Shown here: in pieces, positions 51,640-60,595 of the stretch
How positions within the stretch are numbered: the first letter of the stretch is position 1
How the letters are laid out: every line of letters starts with the position of its first letter
NCBI GenBank assembly: GCA_028690035.1
Contig: JAQVCA010000006.1
Location: forward strand, 124,001 to 188,000
Source: Comamonas sp.
GTDB lineage: Bacteria > Pseudomonadota > Gammaproteobacteria > Burkholderiales > Burkholderiaceae_C
Direction: 5' to 3'
DNA length: 64,000 nucleotides
The notes under the pieces: model-generated
What the model was told of the DNA's origin: nothing
What the model saw: the letters and a program-made list of their open reading frames with translations, nothing else
The model's database searches: none
Made by a program: the position numbers and the translations under genes

Positions 51640-54284
51640 CCTGGCATCTCGCCCTGGATAGGGGATGGGTGTGCGCCCAATGCCTGCTCACCAGCCAAAC
51701 ACACGCGATTGCGCCCCATAGCTTTGGCTTGGTACAGCGCCTTATCCGCCTGGGCCAGCGCCGTATGGCTTTCCTGCCCCGACAAAACAGCCACGCCAAT
51801 GCTGATGGTCACGGCCACATGCCCCCCTGGCACCGCCGCTCCCACCGGGGCAGGATGGTCGGCCAGAGTCTGGCGGATTCGCTCTGCCAAGCGCACCGCC
51901 TCTTGGATGGTGGTGTGACGGACAAGTACAGCAAACTCCTCACCCCCCAAACGCCCGGGGTAATCGCTCTCGCGCAGGTTTTGCCGCACCACCTGCGCCA
52001 CATGCTTGAGCACCAAATCGCCCACGGGATGGCCCCAGGTATCGTTCACCCGTTTGAAATGGTCCACATCCAGAGCCAAGATGGCACCACCAGCACGCGT
52101 GGTCGGCGAGGTGGCCAAGTATTGCTCCAGCATCGACAAAAAACTGCGCCGATTGGGCAAGCCTGTCAGCACATCGGTGCTAGCCAGGGTGGCCAACTCC
52201 TGCTCTTTGAGCTTGCGCTCGGTGATGTCATGCAACAGCCAAATTTGCCCCAGTGATTCGCCCTGATGCACGATGGGTAACCATTGCAGCCACAAATGGC
52301 GACCCAACACCTCATCACAGACCTCCAGACTATGGCGCGGCTCATGCTGGGGTAAGGAAAGCCAGCGCGCGCGCTGCGGCGCAATTTGCTCCAGCAGCTG
52401 GACATGGGCCAGCCCTTGGAGATGTGCCGGGGTTGCTTGCAGCGCCAACAGATGGCACAGCCCCGTATTGGCCATGACCACTTGGTCGTGGGCATCTTCC
52501 AGCAGCACACCCGCCTGAAATTGCTCCAGCAGCGTCACCAAGCGCAAATGCTGCGCTGCCAGTTCTTGTGCGGCATGGTGCCCCTCGGTGATATCGGTCA
52601 GCGTCCACACCGCTATATCGTCTGGGTCATCAGGTTGGCTCAATACCGCTTGCATGTCGAACCAGCGCACCGTTCCCACAACGTCGCGCAGTGGGTATTT
52701 CAGCCGAGTGCGTCCTTGCGTATGCAACTGCATGTAATACGGTGCCAAATCGACCCCATGGGCGCTGTTCACATGCAGGCTACTGGTGGGTATGCCCTGC
52801 AGCGTCTGCCCTGGATGGGCAAAAAGATGGTGGGCCTGTGCATTGGCATACAGAATGTGCCGCTCTTTTGTCACTAAAAAAATAGCGGCAGTACTGCCTT
52901 CCAACAAAGCCTGACGCAGCTGATGTGCAGCCACACGCTCTGAAATATCGCTGCACGTGCCCATAAATTGCAGACCGCGGTCCGGGCCAGGGCGCATCAT
53001 TTGCCCCCGCAGCTCCACCCAATGCCAGCGCCCATCGTGTCCCCGCACGCGGCACTCCAGCCGCTGGGGGCTGCTGTCGCTGCATTCCAACGCGGCCTGC
53101 ACCGCCACACGCTCGTCAGGGTGCAGCAGCTGGCACCACTGCGCGTAGTCGGTCGGCAACCCACCCTGGGGCCAGCCCATCATGTCGTGGCACAGCGCAT
53201 CCCAGTGCATCTGGCCACTGTCCACCTCCCAGTGCCACAGCCCGTCGCGCAATGCCTGCAAGGTCTGCTGCAGGCGCAGCTGGGTTTTTTCCAGGTTGCG
53301 CTGCTGCACGGCCCGCAGCAGCACCAGGCGCGTGATGCTGCCCGCAGCCAGCAACAGCAGCAGCGTGGAGATCAGGCTGTGGATGTGGCTCATGCGCAGG
53401 CTCTGCTCCAGCGGCGCCATCACCTTGTCACGGCCCAGCCCCAGGCTGAGCACCAACGGAAAGTTGGGAATGCGCTGCCAGGCGTAGTAGCGCATCACAC
53501 CGTCCACTGCAGCGCGGGCTTCATACACGCCCGATTGCAGCTGCGGAAAGCGCAGAAAGTCCCGATCGGTAGGTACCCGCTGCCCCATGGTCTGATCCAG
53601 ACCGTGGGTGCGCGTCAGGTAGCGTCCCTCGCTGTCGAGCAGCATGACCACGTCCTGCGGGTCGGGGAACACCCGCTGGAACGCCTCTGCCAAATGCGCC
53701 GCCGAAATCGAAGCCGCAATCACATAGGCCAGATTGCCATCTGCATCCAGGATGGGACGCGACAGCTCCCCTGTCCATTGACCAAAGATGTGCTGCCGCC
53801 CCGGGATGCCGATGTGCAGGTGCGGCTCATTGAAGCCCAGATGCGCCTGGAAAAAATCCCGATCCACCACCGACACCGGCGCCAGCAAACGGCCGGGCGG
53901 CTGCAGGCTGGAAAACACCACCTGCCCGTGCGCATCGGCGATCAGCACCTCCAGGATCGCTCCCCGGGCCACGCTATCCATGGCGATACGCAGCACGTGG
54001 CGCATCTGGGCATCGTCCTGGCCCTGCCAGTGCTCGCCCACATGCTGCACGATGAAGTTGAGCTTGCGCAGATTGCTCTCCGTCTGGTACGCCAGAGCTT
54101 GTGCTGTTTGCCCAGCGCGCAGGCGCACCTGCTGCTGGGTGTCGGCCAGCGCGCTTTGGTGTGCGGAGTACAGCTGCGCCCAATACGCACCTACCAGCAC
54201 CAGCAATGCCAACCAGACTGCCATCACCAAGCGCCACATGGAGCGCGGCAAATCCCATACGGTTCCGGTTTTTTCAGACTTCAT
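51636..54284 (-). CDS. Membrane sensor diguanylate cyclase (Cache-PAS-GGDEF)
   Basis: An 882-aa protein. A transmembrane helix (residues 18-36, LVMAVWLALLVLVGAYWA) leads to a periplasmic Cache-type sensor to about residue 285. A second helix (HSLISTLLLLLAAGSITRLVLL) follows. PAS-like domains come next (WEVDSGQMHWDALCHDMM; EGSTAAIFLVTKERHILYANA; and more), then GGDEF with RESDYPGRLGGEEFAVLV, an active GGEEF site and RxxD inhibitory site. It should make cyclic di-GMP in response to an extracellular ligand. No EAL domain. Confidence 0.93.
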   Translation of the reverse strand: MKSEKTGTVWDLPRSMWRLVMAVWLALLVLVGAYWAQLYSAHQSALADTQQQVRLRAGQTAQALAYQTESNLRKLNFIVQHVGEHWQGQDDAQMRHVLRIAMDSVARGAILEVLIADAHGQVVFSSLQPPGRLLAPVSVVDRDFFQAHLGFNEPHLHIGIPGRQHIFGQWTGELSRPILDADGNLAYVIAASISAAHLAEAFQRVFPDPQDVVMLLDSEGRYLTRTHGLDQTMGQRVPTDRDFLRFPQLQSGVYEARAAVDGVMRYYAWQRIPNFPLVLSLGLGRDKVMAPLEQSLRMSHIHSLISTLLLLLAAGSITRLVLLRAVQQRNLEKTQLRLQQTLQALRDGLWHWEVDSGQMHWDALCHDMMGWPQGGLPTDYAQWCQLLHPDERVAVQAALECSDSSPQRLECRVRGHDGRWHWVELRGQMMRPGPDRGLQFMGTCSDISERVAAHQLRQALLEGSTAAIFLVTKERHILYANAQAHHLFAHPGQTLQGIPTSSLHVNSAHGVDLAPYYMQLHTQGRTRLKYPLRDVVGTVRWFDMQAVLSQPDDPDDIAVWTLTDITEGHHAAQELAAQHLRLVTLLEQFQAGVLLEDAHDQVVMANTGLCHLLALQATPAHLQGLAHVQLLEQIAPQRARWLSLPQHEPRHSLEVCDEVLGRHLWLQWLPIVHQGESLGQIWLLHDITERKLKEQELATLASTDVLTGLPNRRSFLSMLEQYLATSPTTRAGGAILALDVDHFKRVNDTWGHPVGDLVLKHVAQVVRQNLRESDYPGRLGGEEFAVLVRHTTIQEAVRLAERIRQTLADHPAPVGAAVPGGHVAVTISIGVAVLSGQESHTALAQADKALYQAKAMGRNRVCLAGEQALGAHPSPIQGEMPG

Positions 54285-54340
54285 AGAGAACTTTTCAGTG
54301 TGGGCAGTGGAATGGCAGCATGCCCTTTCGGATTCATATT

Positions 54341-54428
54341 TTTGATAGCTTATAGCGCTTTTAAGACGGCACTTTCAAACCAATTTCTTTGAAATTTTTA
54401 GAGATTACAAGCGCCTGCAGCTATCAAT
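54341..54428. repeat. Intergenic bipartite palindromic element, copy 5
   Basis: Left arm TTGATAGCTTATAGCGCTTTT, inner ACTTTCAAACC / TTTGAAA, right arm AAGCGCCTGCAGCTATCAA. The outer ends TTGATAGCT and AGCTATCAA are exact complements. It lies between slyX and the cyclase gene and touches the slyX stop. Confidence 0.65.
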
Positions 54429-54648
54429 AATGAGGCGGCAGCTCATCGCGCAGATTGCGCGGGCCTTGCTGGCCTGCCTCGGGCAGTTGCTGGCGCAGTT
54501 GGCGCAGCTCTTGCAGCAGCGCATCGATGCTTTGCTGCTGGCGGTAGATGGTCAGGTTCAGCGTTTCCAGCAAGTCTTCGCTGTAGCTGGCCTTGACCTC
54601 CAGCGCTTCCACACGCGCTTGCAAAGTTTCCAGGCGGTCGCTGCTCAT
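54424..54648 (-). CDS. slyX: SlyX family protein
   Basis: A 74-aa coiled-coil protein. DRLETLQARVEALEVKASYSEDLLETLNLTIYRQQQSIDALLQEL is the usual SlyX pattern, and the C-terminus ends DELPPHY as most SlyX proteins do. Function is not established. The start overlaps the aminotransferase stop (ATGA). Confidence 0.92.
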   Translation of the reverse strand: MSSDRLETLQARVEALEVKASYSEDLLETLNLTIYRQQQSIDALLQELRQLRQQLPEAGQQGPRNLRDELPPHY

Positions 54649-55838
54649 GCCAGCGCCTTGGCCAAGCGGCGCACACCTTCACGGATTTTTTCTTCATCGG
54701 CCGTGGCAAACGACAGGCGCAGGCTGGCCATGTCGGGGTTTTGGCTAAAGAACGGCGCGCCGGGCACAAAGGCCACACCCTGGTCGATGGCGCGCTTGGC
54801 CAGTTCGGTGGCATCGGTGAGCTTGCCGCCCTGGCCCGTCAAACGCAGCCACAGGAACAGGCCGCCTTGCGGGGCGGTGAACTCCACCGCGTCGCCCAGC
54901 TCTGCGCGCAGCGCCTGCATCATCACCTGGGCGCGCTGGGCGTACACCTGGCGCACCTTGGCCAGCGCAGCGGGCATATGGCCAGCGGCCAGGTAGTGCG
55001 CCGCCGTGGCTTGGGCAAAGGTGCTGGTGTGCGCGTCGGAGAACTGCTTGCACATCACCGCCTTGCCCAGCAGCTCGGCAGGCGCCACCAGCCAGCCAAT
55101 GCGCAGGCCGGGCGAGAGCACCTTGCTCAAGCTGCCGCAGTGCGCCAAAAACGCGCGGCTGCCGGGTACCTGCTCGGACAGGGCCAGCAGGCTGGGCGGG
55201 GGCGATGCGTCAAAGTACAGGTCGCCATAGGGATCGTCTTCCACCACCAGCACCTGGTAGCGCACGGCCAGCTCCAGCAGGCGTTTGCGGCGTTCCAGAC
55301 TCAGCGTGGCGCCGCTGGGGTTGCCAAAGGTGGGGATGGTGTAGATCAGCTTGGGCTTGTGCTGCACGATGAGCTGCTCCAGCGCATCCACTTGCACGCC
55401 CTCGCCATCGATGGGCGCGCTGATGACTTCGGCGCCGTACAGGCGAAAGCACTGGATGGTGGCCAAGAACGTCGGGCCTTCCACGATGACCTTGTCGCCC
55501 TCGTCGATCAAGCATTTGCCCAGCAAGTCCAGCGCCTGCTGGCTGCCGGTGGTCACGATCAATTCTTGTGCCGCCAAGCTGGGCACGCCCTTGGCCTGCA
55601 TGAACTGGGCAATTTGCTGGCGCAGCGGCTCGTAGCCTTCGGTGGCGCCGTATTGCAGCGCCGCACCGGGCTCCTGGGCCAAGGCGTGCTGGCTGGCCGC
55701 TTGCAGGCCGGGCACGTCAAACAAGGCGCTGTCGGGAAAGCCCCCGGCAAAGCTGACGATGCCGGGTTTGCCCAGCAGTTTGAACAGTTCACGAATGGCC
55801 GATGTTTCTACGTTGTCCAGGCGCCGAGCGAGTTGCAT
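54645..55838 (-). CDS. PLP-dependent aminotransferase (class I, 2-aminoadipate/LysN-like)
   Basis: A 397-aa fold-type I aminotransferase. It has ISFAGGFPDSALFDVPG-like opening (VSFAGGFPDSALFDVPG), ALQYGATEGYEPLRQQIA, VTTGSQQALDLLGK, a NPSG substrate loop in FGNPSGATLS, EDDPYGDLYFD, and GSLSKVLSPGLRIGW with the PLP lysine. This wording is that of the stand-alone relatives of MocR regulators (multi-substrate 2-aminoadipate/kynurenine aminotransferases). The actual substrate is uncertain. It is upstream of slyX. Confidence 0.9.
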   Translation of the reverse strand: MQLARRLDNVETSAIRELFKLLGKPGIVSFAGGFPDSALFDVPGLQAASQHALAQEPGAALQYGATEGYEPLRQQIAQFMQAKGVPSLAAQELIVTTGSQQALDLLGKCLIDEGDKVIVEGPTFLATIQCFRLYGAEVISAPIDGEGVQVDALEQLIVQHKPKLIYTIPTFGNPSGATLSLERRKRLLELAVRYQVLVVEDDPYGDLYFDASPPPSLLALSEQVPGSRAFLAHCGSLSKVLSPGLRIGWLVAPAELLGKAVMCKQFSDAHTSTFAQATAAHYLAAGHMPAALAKVRQVYAQRAQVMMQALRAELGDAVEFTAPQGGLFLWLRLTGQGGKLTDATELAKRAIDQGVAFVPGAPFFSQNPDMASLRLSFATADEEKIREGVRRLAKALA

Positions 55839-55970
55839 GAAAACCTCTTGTTGCTGTCGATCAAAAATGGGTCAAAAAAACCACCACAAAACGAAAAAGC
55901 CGCCACGGCGGCCCACGCGCCATCTTAGAACGTGTTGCACTGCCCTGGCTGCAGGACAATCGCCCGCACC

Positions 55971-56657
55971 ATGAAGAAGTCCGACATCTGCGCTTTTTTT
56001 GCCATCCTGCAAGAAGCCAACCCCCACCCACGCACCGAGCTGGAATACAGCAGCCACTTTGAGCTGCTCACCGCCGTGCTGCTCTCGGCCCAGGCCACCG
56101 ATGTGGGCGTCAACAAAGCCACGCGCGGCCTGTTTGCCGTGGCCAACACGCCCCAAGCCATGCTCGATCTGGGCCAGGAGGGGCTGGAGCGCTATATCCA
56201 AACCATTGGCCTGTACCGCAGCAAAGCCAAACACCTGCTGCAAACCTGCCAAATTTTGCTAGAGCGCTACGACGGCCAAGTGCCCAACACGCGCGAGGCG
56301 CTGGAAAGCCTGCCCGGCGTGGGCCGCAAAACCGCCAACGTGGTGCTCAATGTGGCGTTTGGCCAGCCGACGATGGCGGTGGATACGCACATCTTTCGCG
56401 TGGGCAACCGCACGGGGCTGGCCCCCGGCAGCACACCCTTGGCGGTGGAGCAAGGGCTGCTCAAGCGCATTCCGGCGCAATACCTGCTGCACGCCCACCA
56501 CTGGCTGATTTTGCTGGGCCGCTACGTTTGCCAGGCGCGCACGCCGCGTTGCTGGGAATGCAGCGTGGCGGCGCACTGCGACTTCAAGCCCAAAACCCCC
56601 GCCAAAACACCGGCCTCGACCGTGCGCAAGCAGCGCCCGACCGCAAAAATCGCTTAG
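55971..56657 (+). CDS. nth: Endonuclease III
   Basis: A 228-aa DNA glycosylase/AP lyase for oxidised pyrimidines. The helix-hairpin-helix is LPGVGRKTANVV with the catalytic Lys; the catalytic Asp is in MAVDTHIFRVGNR. The 4Fe-4S cluster is CQARTPRCWECSVAAHC (C-x6-C-x2-C-x5-C). It is extended by a basic C-terminal tail of about 20 residues. The ATG at 55971 begins MKKSDICAFF, matching family starts. Confidence 0.95.
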   Translation: MKKSDICAFFAILQEANPHPRTELEYSSHFELLTAVLLSAQATDVGVNKATRGLFAVANTPQAMLDLGQEGLERYIQTIGLYRSKAKHLLQTCQILLERYDGQVPNTREALESLPGVGRKTANVVLNVAFGQPTMAVDTHIFRVGNRTGLAPGSTPLAVEQGLLKRIPAQYLLHAHHWLILLGRYVCQARTPRCWECSVAAHCDFKPKTPAKTPASTVRKQRPTAKIA

Positions 56658-56664
56658 ATTGCGG

Positions 56665-56713
56665 GTCTTTTTGGCCTTCAGGGCTTGCTGGCTCTGCGCT
56701 AGCAGCTACAAAA
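56665..56713. repeat. Half copy of the intergenic palindromic element before cobT
   Basis: Read on the minus strand it gives TAGCTGCTAGCGCAGAGCCAGCAAGCCCTGAAGGCC, the same sequence type as the half copies found before both CRISPR leaders. Only one arm is present. It fills the gap between nth and cobT. Confidence 0.55.
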
Positions 56714-56715
56714 AT

Positions 56716-57849
56716 ATGCAAACCACTTCTTTGTCTTCGTGGGCCGATACCGATCTGCCGACGTGCCTGCGCCCCATCTCTGACCTCCACGACGCTGTAT
56801 TGCAGCAGCAGGTGCAGCGATTACTGGACCAAAAAACCAAACCCGTTGGCTCCCTGGGGCGCTTGGAAGCGCTGGCGCTGCGCCTGGCCTGCATTCTGGG
56901 CACCCCAACTCCTGTGCTGCAACAACCCCAGATGCTGGTGTGTGCGGGCGATCACGGCCTGGCCGCGCGCGGCGTTTCGGCCTACCCCACCGAAGTCACG
57001 TGGCAGATGGTGCAAAACTTTCTTGCCGGCGGTGCTGCCGTCAGCGTGCTGGCACGCCAGCACCATGTCGCACTGCACGTGCTGGACTGCGGTGTAGCGC
57101 GCGATATCAGCGCGCCTGCCGTGGCTCACCGCGATGCACCCGGGCTGCCCGCGCCGCGCCTGTGGGCGTGCAAAGTGGCGTATGGCACGCAGGACTGCAG
57201 CCAAGGGCCTGCCATGACCCCGGCACAGTGCCTGCAAGCCATCGCGCATGGTGCTCAGGTGGTGCAGCAGCTGCCCGGCAATGCGGTGCTGCTGGGGGAG
57301 ATGGGGATTGGCAATACCTCCAATGCCGCCTTGCTGACCGCACGGCTGTGTGGCTTGCCACTGGAGCAGGTCACGGGTATGGGTACGGGTTTGGATGCGG
57401 CGGGCGTGCAGCGCAAGCTGGCGGTGCTGCAACAGGTGCTGCAACGCCACCCGCAGGCCCAAGAGCCGCTGCAGGTGCTGGCCGCGATGGGCGGTTTTGA
57501 GCTGGCCGCCATGGTGGGCATCGTGCTGCAGGCCGCGCACGAACGCCGCGTGGTGCTGGTGGATGGCTTCATCACCACCGCTGCGGTGCTGGTGGCAGCG
57601 CGCCTACAGCCGCAGGTGCTGCAGCGCTGCGTTTTTGCCCACAGCTCGGGCGAGCCTGGGCATGCGCTGCTGCTGCACAACTTGGGGGCGCAGGCGTTGC
57701 TTGATTGGCAGCTGCGTCTGGGGGAAGGTTCGGGCGCGGCACTGGCCTGGCCGCTGTTGGATTCGGCCTGCCGCATCTTGTGCGACATGGCCAGTTTTGC
57801 CGAGGCGGGGGTCGCTACGCGCAGCGCGGACGCAGCGACACACCCATAA
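56716..57849 (+). CDS. cobT: Nicotinate-nucleotide--dimethylbenzimidazole phosphoribosyltransferase
   Basis: A 377-aa enzyme activating the lower ligand for cobalamin. Seen: KTKPVGSLGRLEALALRLA, VCAGDHGLAARGVSAYPTEVT, LGEMGIGNTSNAALL, GTGLDAAGVQRKL, GFELAAMVGIVLQAA, VLVDGFITTAAVLVAARL, and AHSSGEPGHALLL, the conserved catalytic region with its Glu near the end. The start at 56716 is supported by the N-terminal pattern. No other cobalamin nucleotide-loop gene is adjacent. Confidence 0.95.
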   Translation: MQTTSLSSWADTDLPTCLRPISDLHDAVLQQQVQRLLDQKTKPVGSLGRLEALALRLACILGTPTPVLQQPQMLVCAGDHGLAARGVSAYPTEVTWQMVQNFLAGGAAVSVLARQHHVALHVLDCGVARDISAPAVAHRDAPGLPAPRLWACKVAYGTQDCSQGPAMTPAQCLQAIAHGAQVVQQLPGNAVLLGEMGIGNTSNAALLTARLCGLPLEQVTGMGTGLDAAGVQRKLAVLQQVLQRHPQAQEPLQVLAAMGGFELAAMVGIVLQAAHERRVVLVDGFITTAAVLVAARLQPQVLQRCVFAHSSGEPGHALLLHNLGAQALLDWQLRLGEGSGAALAWPLLDSACRILCDMASFAEAGVATRSADAATHP

Positions 57850-57862
57850 CCCCAATGGAAAC

Positions 57863-58660
57863 TTAGCCCTGGCGCCAGGCCGGGGTACGTTTCTGGGCAA
57901 AGGCCTGCGCGCCCTCCTGGGCGTCGGCATCCATCATGTTGGTGGCCATGGTCTGCCCCGCCAACTGGTAGGCGGCCTCCATGCCCATCTCGCGCTGGCG
58001 GTAGAGCATGGCTTTGCCCATGCGCACGGCGGTGCTGGGCTTGTGCAAGATGGAAGTGAGCAGCTTTTCGACCTCCGCATCCAACGCTTCAGGAGGCACC
58101 ACCCGGTTGAGCAGGCCCTGCTCGAGTGCGGTCTGGGCGTCGATGAAATCACCGGTCAGCAGCATTTCCATGGCCCGCTTCATGGGCATGTTGCGCACCA
58201 AGGGCACGCTGGGCGTAGAGCAAAACAGGCCATAGTGGATGCCACTGGTGGCAAAGCTGGCCTCGGTACTGGCCACAGCCAGATCGCTTTGCGCCACCAG
58301 CTGGCACCCTGCTGCCGTGGCCATGCCATGCACCCGGGCAATCACGGGCACGGGCAGATTCTGAATGGACAGCATCACGCGCGAGCATTGGGCAAACAGC
58401 TGCTGGTACCAAGCCAGCTCAGGGCGCGCTGCCATTTCTTTGAGGTTGTGCCCAGCGCAAAAAGCCTTGCCGCTGCCAGCCAGCACCACGGCGCGCAACT
58501 GTGCATCTTGCGCCAAGCTGTCCAGCGCGCGCTGCAGGGCCGCCAGCATCTCTTGGCCCAGCGCATTGAAGCGCTGGGGGTCGTTCAAAGTCAAGGTGGC
58601 CACGCCGCGCGCATCGCGCTGCAGCAGTACCCACTCGGTAGGTTCAGTAGAAACCGTCAT
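57863..58660 (-). CDS. Enoyl-CoA hydratase/isomerase family protein
   Basis: A 265-aa crotonase-fold protein. GVATLTLNDPQRFNALGQEML opens it; AVVLAGSGKAFCAGHNLKEM is the acyl-CoA-binding/oxyanion region; VIARVHGMATAAGCQLVAQSDLAVAS follows. The second catalytic Glu of true hydratases (in GxxPxxG) is not obvious; here the sequence reads IHYGLFCSTPSVPLVRNMP, so the reaction is uncertain. It is downstream of the deacetylase-like gene on the same strand. Confidence 0.9.
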   Translation of the reverse strand: MTVSTEPTEWVLLQRDARGVATLTLNDPQRFNALGQEMLAALQRALDSLAQDAQLRAVVLAGSGKAFCAGHNLKEMAARPELAWYQQLFAQCSRVMLSIQNLPVPVIARVHGMATAAGCQLVAQSDLAVASTEASFATSGIHYGLFCSTPSVPLVRNMPMKRAMEMLLTGDFIDAQTALEQGLLNRVVPPEALDAEVEKLLTSILHKPSTAVRMGKAMLYRQREMGMEAAYQLAGQTMATNMMDADAQEGAQAFAQKRTPAWRQG

Positions 58661-58678
58661 GGTGGTAGCACTCCAGGG

Positions 58679-59632
58679 TTAGACATCGGCCAGCACGCGC
58701 AGATGCGCTTCCACGCTGCGCGCCAGCGGACTCATCATGTAGCCACCCTCTAGGCAGGACACCATGCGTCCATTGCAAAAACGCCGCGCCACATCTTTGA
58801 GGCGCTCGGTGATCCAGGTGTAATCGTTTTCGGTCAGGCCCATCTGCCCCATATCGTCTTCGCGGTGGGCATCGAAACCGGCGCTGATGAACAGCATCTC
58901 GGGTTTGAACGCTTCCAGGCGTGGAATCCACATCATCTCGACCAGTTCACGCACTTCCATGCCCTTGGTGTAGGCGGGCACGGGAATGTTGAGCATGTTG
59001 GGCGCAGGCTCTTTGTCGCCACTAAAGGGGTAAAACGGGTGCTGGAAGAAGCTCACCATCAGCACGCGCTCGTCACCGGCCAGGATGTCTTCGGTGCCAT
59101 TGCCGTGGTGCACATCAAAGTCGATCACCGCCACACGCTTGAGGCCTCGGCGCTGCAAGGCATGCAAAGCGGCGATGGCCACGTTATTGAAAAAGCAAAA
59201 CCCCATGGCTTTTTCACGCATGGCGTGGTGGCCAGGTGGTCGAATGGCGCAGAACGCGTTTTCCAGCTGTCCCGCGATCACAGCATCGGTGGCCGCCAAG
59301 GCGGCGCCTGCCGAAAGTCGCGCTGCATCGAAAGTGTAGGCATTGATCGAAGTATCGGTGTCAATCTGGGCATACTCGGGGCCGCCAGCTTGGTGCTCTT
59401 CAATCAAGCGATCGGTCAAGCCGCGCATGGCGGCGATGTACATGCGATCGTGCGCCAGTTCAATATCGCTGTAACTGGCTTGGGGTGCTTCCAAACGCTC
59501 CAACGCATCAAACACGCCACTAATGAGTAAACGATCCTCTATCGCTGAAATACGCTCCGGGCACTCCGGATGCCCTGGGCCCATTTCGTGTTTGCGACAG
59601 AGATTGTGGGTGTAATAACCGGTCTTGCTCAT
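58679..59632 (-). CDS. Histone deacetylase-like amidohydrolase
   Basis: A 317-aa member of the HDAC/AcuC/acetylpolyamine amidohydrolase group. RPPGHHAMREKAMGFCFFNN has the His-His charge relay, IDFDVHHGNGTEDIL the zinc-binding Asp and His, and ISAGFDAHREDDMGQMGLTENDY the further Asp ligand. GGYMMSPLARSVEAHL ends the domain. It removes acetyl groups from small amines or protein lysines; substrate unknown. The start at 59632 has GGAGG upstream. It is divergent from moxR. Confidence 0.92.
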   Translation of the reverse strand: MSKTGYYTHNLCRKHEMGPGHPECPERISAIEDRLLISGVFDALERLEAPQASYSDIELAHDRMYIAAMRGLTDRLIEEHQAGGPEYAQIDTDTSINAYTFDAARLSAGAALAATDAVIAGQLENAFCAIRPPGHHAMREKAMGFCFFNNVAIAALHALQRRGLKRVAVIDFDVHHGNGTEDILAGDERVLMVSFFQHPFYPFSGDKEPAPNMLNIPVPAYTKGMEVRELVEMMWIPRLEAFKPEMLFISAGFDAHREDDMGQMGLTENDYTWITERLKDVARRFCNGRMVSCLEGGYMMSPLARSVEAHLRVLADV

Positions 59633-59677
59633 ATTCAATGCCTCCAACTTTGTCCTTGTTTTTAGATAGGTTCGCGC

Positions 59678-60595
59678 ATGCATGCACACACCATTCCATC
59701 ACTTCTACAGCAGCTTAACACGGTCGTTGTCGGCAAAAACCAGCAGGTACGCGACTGCGTGACGTGTTTGTTGGCGGGGGGACATTTGCTGCTGGAGGAT
59801 GTGCCCGGCGTCGGCAAAACCACGCTGGCGCACGCGTTGGCACACAGTTTTGGGTTGCAGTTTTCGCGGGTGCAATTCACCGCCGATCTGATGCCCAGCG
59901 ACCTGACGGGCGTGAGCATCTACGAACAGGCCAGCCAGGGCTTTGTCTTTCATCCCGGCCCGGTGTTTGCGCAAATTTTGCTGGCCGACGAGATCAACCG
60001 CGCCAGCCCCAAAACGCAAAGTGCTTTGCTCGAAGCCATGGAAGAAAAGCAGGTCAGCGTGGAGGGGCAGACACGCCCCTTGCCCGAGCCGTTTTTTGTT
60101 ATTGCCACACAAAACCCGCAGGAGCAACTGGGCACCTACCCCTTGCCCGAAAGCCAGCTCGATCGCTTTCTGATGCGCATCAGCCTGGGCTATCCCGGCC
60201 GGGAGGCAGAGCTGCAGCTGCTGCAGCACAACGGGCACCGCAACCTGGCCAACCAGTTGCAGCCCCAGCTGGATGCTGCGGGCCTGGCGCAGCTGCAGCA
60301 GGCGGTGCTGCAGGTGCACGCCGCCATGCCGCTGCTGCACTATGTGCAGGACTTGCTCACGGCATCGCGCAATGGCCAATGGTTTGTGCAAGGGCTGTCG
60401 CCCCGCGCCGGCATTGCGCTGTTGCGTGCGGCCAAGGCCCACGCCTTTATCGAAGGGCGCGACTACGTGGCCCCAGACGACGTGCAGGCCGTGTTTGTGC
60501 AAACCATGGCCCACCGCCTGCACCCCGTGGCCCAAGCGGGCCGGGGCAGCCGTGAACAATGCCGGGCCCTGCTGGCGGCCACGCCCCTGCCATGA
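59678..60595 (+). CDS. MoxR-family AAA+ ATPase
   Basis: A 305-aa AAA+ protein. Walker A EDVPGVGKTTLAHAL, Walker B ILLADEINRASPKTQSALLEAMEE, sensor FVIATQNPQEQLGTYPLPESQLDRF are all present, and the lid follows. MoxR proteins act as chaperones with a vWA or DUF58 partner to activate enzymes or complexes. The stop overlaps the DUF58 gene start (ATGA). Confidence 0.94.
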   Translation: MHAHTIPSLLQQLNTVVVGKNQQVRDCVTCLLAGGHLLLEDVPGVGKTTLAHALAHSFGLQFSRVQFTADLMPSDLTGVSIYEQASQGFVFHPGPVFAQILLADEINRASPKTQSALLEAMEEKQVSVEGQTRPLPEPFFVIATQNPQEQLGTYPLPESQLDRFLMRISLGYPGREAELQLLQHNGHRNLANQLQPQLDAAGLAQLQQAVLQVHAAMPLLHYVQDLLTASRNGQWFVQGLSPRAGIALLRAAKAHAFIEGRDYVAPDDVQAVFVQTMAHRLHPVAQAGRGSREQCRALLAATPLP